Shown here one piece after another: positions 51,180 through 55,114 of a stretch of 55,114 nt of DNA. The stretch's first letter is position 1, and each line of letters begins with the position of its first letter. The DNA comes from Rhodospirillales bacterium (GTDB lineage: Bacteria > Pseudomonadota > Alphaproteobacteria > Acetobacterales > Acetobacteraceae). The notes below the pieces were generated by a model. That model saw only the letters and a program-made list of their open reading frames with translations. It had not been told where the DNA came from and did not search any database. The stretch covers positions 1 to 55,114 of the forward strand of contig CANFKS010000013.1 in assembly GCA_947447625.1 (NCBI GenBank), read 5' to 3'. A program made the translations under genes and the position numbers.

Positions 51180-54041
51180 ATGAACAGCATCACCCAGCCG
51201 GAACCGGCGATCGACCTTTCCCCCGCCGTGTCGGACGCGGTGAAGTTCACGACCTGCTACATGTGCGCCTGCCGCTGCGGCATCAAGGTGCATCTCAAGG
51301 ACGGCGCGGTCCGCTACATCCAGGGCAATCCGAATCATCCGGTCAACAAGGGCGTGCTGTGCGGCAAGGGTTCGGCCGGCATCATGCAGCATTACTCGCC
51401 GGCGCGGCTGACCAAGCCGCTGCTGCGGGTGGGCGAGCGGGGTTCGGGCGAATTCAAGGAGATCGAGTGGGACGAGGCGCTCGGCATCGCGCAGAAATGG
51501 CTCGGCGATGTGCGGGCGACCGACCCCAAGAAACTCGCCTTCTTCACCGGGCGGGATCAGAGCCAGTCCTTCACGGGCTGGTGGGCCAAGCAGTTCGGCA
51601 CCCCCAATTTCGCCGCCCATGGCGGGTTCTGCTCGGTCAACATGGCCGCCGGCGGGCTCTACACGATCGGCGGCAGCTTTTGGGAATTCGGCGAGCCCGA
51701 CTGGGAGCGCGCCAAGTATTTCCTCATGCTGGGCGTTGCCGAGGATCATGATTCCAACCCGATCAAGGCCGGCATCGCCGGGCTGAAGCAGCGCGGCGCC
51801 AAGTTCGTCTCGGTCAATCCGGTCAAGACCGGCTATTCCGCGGTGGCCGATGAATGGGTCGGCATCCGGCCGGGGACGGATGGGCTGTTCGTGCTGGCCC
51901 TGGTGCATGAATTGCTGCGCACGGACAAGGTCGATCTCGACTATCTCGTGCGCTACGCCAATGCGCATTGGCTGGTGATCCGCAACCCCGGCGGCGCCGA
52001 TGACGGGCTGTTCGCGCGGGATGCGGCGGGCAAGCCGCTGGCGTGGGACCGCACATCGAACGCTGCCGCCGATGCCGGGCTCGCCGGGCTCAACCCCGCC
52101 GTCATCGGCGAGGTCACCCTGCCCGACGGCCGCCGCGCCGTGCCGGTGTTCCAGTTGATGGCCGAGCGCTACATGGCCCCCGAATATGCCCCCGCCGCGG
52201 TTGCCGATCGCTGCGGCGTGGGTGCCGAGACCATCCGCCGCATTGCCGCCGAAATGGCCGAGGTCGCGTTCAACCAGACCATCACCCTCGATCAGCCCTG
52301 GACCGACACCTGGGGCCGGCGCCACGAGACGATGGTGGGCCGCCCCGTCGCGATCCATGCGATGCGCGGCATATCGGCCCATTCCAACGGGTTCCACACC
52401 TGCCGGGCGCTGCATGTGTTGCAGATGCTGCTTGGTGCCATCGATACGCCGGGTTCGTGGCGCTACAAGTCGCCTTATCCGCGGCCGATCCCGCCCGGCC
52501 CGCCGCCTGCCGGCAAAAACGCGGCGCCGAACACGGAAATGCCGGGCATGGCGCTCGGCTTTCCGCAGGGGCCGGAGCATCTGCTGCTCGACGATGACGG
52601 CACGCCCTGCCGCATCGACAAGGCCTATTCCTGGGAAGCGCCGATCTCGGCGCATGGGCTGATGCACACCGTCATCGCCAATGCCCATGCGGGCGATCCG
52701 TACAAGATCGACGTGCTGTTCATGTTCATGGCCAATATGGCCTGGAACTCCTCGATGAACCCGGGCGATGCCATGCGCCAGCTGACGGACAAGGACGAGA
52801 CCGGGGAATACCGCATTCCCAAGATCATCTACTCCGACGCCTTCTTCTCCGAGACCGTGCCCTATGCGGACCTGATCCTGCCCGACACCACCTATCTCGA
52901 ACGCTGGGATGCGATTTCGGTGCTCGACCGCCCGATCGGCTCCAGCCACGGCCCGGCCGATGCCATCCGCCAGCCCGTGGTGCCGCTCGACCGCGATGTG
53001 CGCCCGTTCCAGGATGTGCTGATCGACCTCGGCGCCCGCCTCGGCCTGCCCGGCTTCGTCACCGCCGCGGGCGGCGCCAAGTTTGCCTCCTATGCGGATT
53101 ATATCGCCAACCATGAACGCACCCCGGGTGTCGGCCCGCTGGCGGGGTGGCGCGGGGCGGATGGCCAATCGCACGGCAAAGGGGCGGCAAACCCGGACCA
53201 GTTGCAGCGCTATGTCGACAACGAGTGTTTCTGGCGCTTCGAACTGCCGCCGGAGCAGGCCTATTTCAAGCATGCCAACAAGGATTATCTCGACACCGCC
53301 CATGCCATGGGCATGGTGGGGGCGGCCAATCAGATCGTCTTTCAGCTCTACAGCGAACATTTGCAGAAATTCCGCCTCGCGGCCGAAGGGCACGGGCCGG
53401 TGCAGCCGCCGGAGCGGCTGCGCGAGCGGATCCGCACCTATTTCGACCCGCTGCCCATATGGTATGTGCCGTTCGAGCAGGCGGCAATCGAGCAGGCCGC
53501 CTATCCGCTGCATGCGATCACCCAGCGGCCGATGCCGATGTATCATTCCTGGGGGTCGCAGAACGCCTGGTTGCGGCAGATCTATGCGCGGAATCATCTG
53601 TACATGAACCGCCGCATGGGCACCGCGCTCGGCCTGGTCGATGACGACTGGGTGTGGGTGACGTCGCGCAACGGCAAGCTGAAATGCCAGATCCGCCTGA
53701 TGGAAGGGGTCAACCACGATACGGTGTGGACCTGGAACGCGATCGGCAAGCGATCCGGCGCGTGGAATTTGGACAAGGATGCCAATGAGAGCGAGCAGGG
53801 GTTCCTGCTCAACCATGTGATCTCGGAATGGCTCCCGGCGCAGCGCGGCGATGCCGATGGGACCCGGACGGCGAATGCCGATCCGGTGACGGGGCAGGCG
53901 GCATGGTACGATTTGCGCGTCAGGGTCGAGAAGGTCGCTGTTGGCGAGGAAGGGCGCACGGCGCCGCATTTTGATACAGTGAAACGTCCGCCCCGGATGA
54001 TGCCGGCGGCGCGGACGGTGCGGTATGGGGAGAAGACCTGA
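51180..54041 (+). CDS. soeA: Molybdopterin oxidoreductase catalytic subunit, SoeA-type (953 aa)
   Basis: This is a DMSO-reductase-family bis-MGD enzyme. A 4Fe-4S site comes first: C26, C29, C33 and C61 (TTCYMCACRCG and NKGVLCGKG). FFTGRDQSQSFTGWWAKQFG and AAHGGFCSVNMAAGGLYTIG follow, the latter offering a Cys as likely Mo ligand. Length and order (A, B, then a DmsC-like C) match SoeABC, the cytoplasmic-facing, quinone-linked sulfite dehydrogenase. No twin-arginine signal is present, which also agrees. Other members of this family (polysulfide or DMSO reductases) are possible. A GAGG ribosome site lies upstream. It overlaps soeB by one base. Confidence 0.82.
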   Translation: MNSITQPEPAIDLSPAVSDAVKFTTCYMCACRCGIKVHLKDGAVRYIQGNPNHPVNKGVLCGKGSAGIMQHYSPARLTKPLLRVGERGSGEFKEIEWDEALGIAQKWLGDVRATDPKKLAFFTGRDQSQSFTGWWAKQFGTPNFAAHGGFCSVNMAAGGLYTIGGSFWEFGEPDWERAKYFLMLGVAEDHDSNPIKAGIAGLKQRGAKFVSVNPVKTGYSAVADEWVGIRPGTDGLFVLALVHELLRTDKVDLDYLVRYANAHWLVIRNPGGADDGLFARDAAGKPLAWDRTSNAAADAGLAGLNPAVIGEVTLPDGRRAVPVFQLMAERYMAPEYAPAAVADRCGVGAETIRRIAAEMAEVAFNQTITLDQPWTDTWGRRHETMVGRPVAIHAMRGISAHSNGFHTCRALHVLQMLLGAIDTPGSWRYKSPYPRPIPPGPPPAGKNAAPNTEMPGMALGFPQGPEHLLLDDDGTPCRIDKAYSWEAPISAHGLMHTVIANAHAGDPYKIDVLFMFMANMAWNSSMNPGDAMRQLTDKDETGEYRIPKIIYSDAFFSETVPYADLILPDTTYLERWDAISVLDRPIGSSHGPADAIRQPVVPLDRDVRPFQDVLIDLGARLGLPGFVTAAGGAKFASYADYIANHERTPGVGPLAGWRGADGQSHGKGAANPDQLQRYVDNECFWRFELPPEQAYFKHANKDYLDTAHAMGMVGAANQIVFQLYSEHLQKFRLAAEGHGPVQPPERLRERIRTYFDPLPIWYVPFEQAAIEQAAYPLHAITQRPMPMYHSWGSQNAWLRQIYARNHLYMNRRMGTALGLVDDDWVWVTSRNGKLKCQIRLMEGVNHDTVWTWNAIGKRSGAWNLDKDANESEQGFLLNHVISEWLPAQRGDADGTRTANADPVTGQAAWYDLRVRVEKVAVGEEGRTAPHFDTVKRPPRMMPAARTVRYGEKT

Positions 54042-54772
54042 TGACCAGCATTCCGACGCCGCTTGCGGGTGCGAAGAAACTCGGCCTGGTGATCGATCTC
54101 GATACCTGTGTGGGCTGCCATGCCTGTTCGGTGAACTGCAAGGAATGGAACACATCGGGCCATTCGGCGCCGCTCACCGACCGCAACGCCTACCAGGCGG
54201 ACCCGGACGGGGTGTGGTTCAACCGGGTGCATACCTATGAGGCGGGCGAGGGGCAGGCGAGCCGGACGGTGCATTTTCCGCGCTCGTGCCTGCATTGCGA
54301 AACCCCGGCCTGCGTGACGGTGTGTCCGACCGGGGCGTCGTACAAGCGGGCCGAGGACGGGATTGTGCTGGTCGATGCCGACTCCTGCATCGGGTGCCAG
54401 TTATGTGCCTGGGCGTGTCCGTACGGGGCGCGCGAGTTCGATGTGGATGACGGGGTGATGAAGAAGTGCACGATGTGCATCGACCGCATCTACAACGAAA
54501 ACATCGCCGAGGCCGAGCGTGTGCCGGCCTGTGTTTCGACATGTCCGGCGAGTGCGCGGCATTTTGGTGATTTCAACGATCCGGCGAGCGCGGTGTCGCG
54601 CCTGGTGCTGGAGCGGGGCGGGTATGATTTGATGCCGGAGATGGGGTATCGGCCGACCAACAAGTATTTGCCGCCGCGCAAGGCTGCGGCGCCGGCGGCT
54701 GTGGTGCCGGCGGCGGAGACGGGTGCGGGGTCGGGGCTGTTGCGGTGGCTTGACCGGGCGTTGTCGCGGTGA
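54041..54772 (+). CDS. soeB: 4Fe-4S ferredoxin subunit, SoeB-type (243 aa)
   Basis: Four cysteine clusters carry electrons from the Mo subunit to the membrane: C23-C26-C29-C33 (CVGCHACSVNC), CLHCETPACVTVCP, CIGCQLCAWACP and CTMCIDRIYNEN with a distal ACVSTCP. This is the standard DmsB/PsrB/SoeB pattern. The C-terminal tail is proline/alanine rich, with PTNKYLPPRK. ATG 54041 shares its first base with the last base of the soeA stop (TGATG), so translation is coupled. Confidence 0.88.
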   Translation: MTSIPTPLAGAKKLGLVIDLDTCVGCHACSVNCKEWNTSGHSAPLTDRNAYQADPDGVWFNRVHTYEAGEGQASRTVHFPRSCLHCETPACVTVCPTGASYKRAEDGIVLVDADSCIGCQLCAWACPYGAREFDVDDGVMKKCTMCIDRIYNENIAEAERVPACVSTCPASARHFGDFNDPASAVSRLVLERGGYDLMPEMGYRPTNKYLPPRKAAAPAAVVPAAETGAGSGLLRWLDRALSR

Positions 54773-54788
54773 ATTCGGGAGCGCGGGC

Positions 54789-55114
54789 ATGAAACCGGCA
54801 GGTTCGATCGTCTTTTTCACCACGGCGTCGGGCGCCGGGTATGGGATGTTGTTTTGGCTCGGCGTGCTGCATGCCGCCGGCGTGTTGCCGGGGGCGGCGT
54901 GGTATGGTGTGACGGCGCTGGCGATCGGGCTGGTGCTGGTGACGGCGGGGTTGTTGTCGTCGGTCGCGCATCTGGGCAATCCGCAGCGGGCGTGGCGGGC
55001 GTTGTCGCAATGGCGGTCGTCGTGGTTGTCCCGCGAGGGGGTGGCGGCGGTGCTGGTCTATGTGCCGGCGGTGGGGTTGGGGGCGGTCTGGTTGATGGGG
55101 GGGGCGGTGTCTGC
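54789..55114 (+). CDS. soeC: Membrane anchor subunit, SoeC/DmsC-type (partial, cut by window end)
   Basis: It begins MKPAGSIVFFTTASGAGYGM, followed by hydrophobic stretches around residues 10-30 and 38-58, SSVAHLGNPQRAWRALSQWR and SSWLSREGV. These are hallmarks of the quinone-binding DmsC/SoeC anchor. GGGAG precedes the ATG, 16 bases after soeB. At least 108 codons are visible; the family is about 280-320, so most of the gene lies beyond the window. Confidence 0.82.
   Translation, partial: MKPAGSIVFFTTASGAGYGMLFWLGVLHAAGVLPGAAWYGVTALAIGLVLVTAGLLSSVAHLGNPQRAWRALSQWRSSWLSREGVAAVLVYVPAVGLGAVWLMGGAVS

Noticed and set aside
49887-54155. A 1422-codon open frame on the minus strand
   Set aside because: It is antisense to the SoeA-type gene and part of the acyl-CoA synthetase gene. 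Its translation is rich in Arg, His and Gly without any domain, as expected for the shadow of a GC-rich gene.

Overview
The window is GC-rich chromosomal DNA from what looks like an alphaproteobacterium, probably of the Acetobacteraceae (Acidiphilium or Rhodopila type). The reasons are the base composition, the many four-base ATGA/GTGA gene overlaps, the gene families, and an AT-rich palindromic intergenic repeat that I recall as common in that family. This is inference; no rRNA or other marker gene is present. I saw no tRNA, rRNA, CRISPR array or replication origin.

Bases 1-7700 are a graveyard of insertion sequences: remnants of IS66, two different IS5-type elements, IS630, IS481 and IS1380, plus a broken DNA methyltransferase. 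They surround a few intact genes: a thiamine-diphosphate (ThDP) enzyme, a flavin monooxygenase with an NTF2-like N-terminal domain, and a double-domain cold-shock protein.

Bases 7.7-21.2 kb form a catabolic region. A HpcH/HpaI aldolase is divergent from an overlapping operon of HyuB, HyuA and a second ThDP enzyme. Next come an SsuABC/TauABC-like importer, a GMC oxidoreductase overlapping a carboxymuconolactone-decarboxylase-like protein, a second such protein on the other strand, and an Old Yellow Enzyme. The substrate cannot be read from sequence; a ring or amide compound that is hydrolysed, decarboxylated and oxidised would fit. Bases 21.3-25.8 kb are an AT-richer island with a methyltransferase carrying a regulatory domain and a secreted Sel1-repeat protein, convergent over a gap with three strong hairpins.

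Bases 26-48.4 kb hold two parallel amide/peptide clusters. Cluster A (26.2-35.6 kb) has an M28-type peptidase, two peptide-type ABC permeases, a solute-binding protein, two Gfo/Idh/MocA-type oxidoreductases and an N,N-dimethylformamidase (DMFase) large-subunit homologue. Cluster B (38.3-48.2 kb) has a complete peptide-type ABC transporter, an AstE/aspartoacylase-type deacylase, a second DMFase homologue and an Ldh-type dehydrogenase. Cluster A lacks ABC ATPases and cluster B has two. Between them lies a rubrerythrin, Fe-S oxidoreductase and DUF3501 operon.

Bases 48.4-55.1 kb hold an acyl-CoA synthetase/PhzF operon, divergent from a SoeABC-type molybdoenzyme operon (probable sulfite dehydrogenase) whose membrane subunit runs off the window end. 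No transcription regulator gene is recognisable anywhere in the window. Two families of palindromic repeats mark many of the gene ends.
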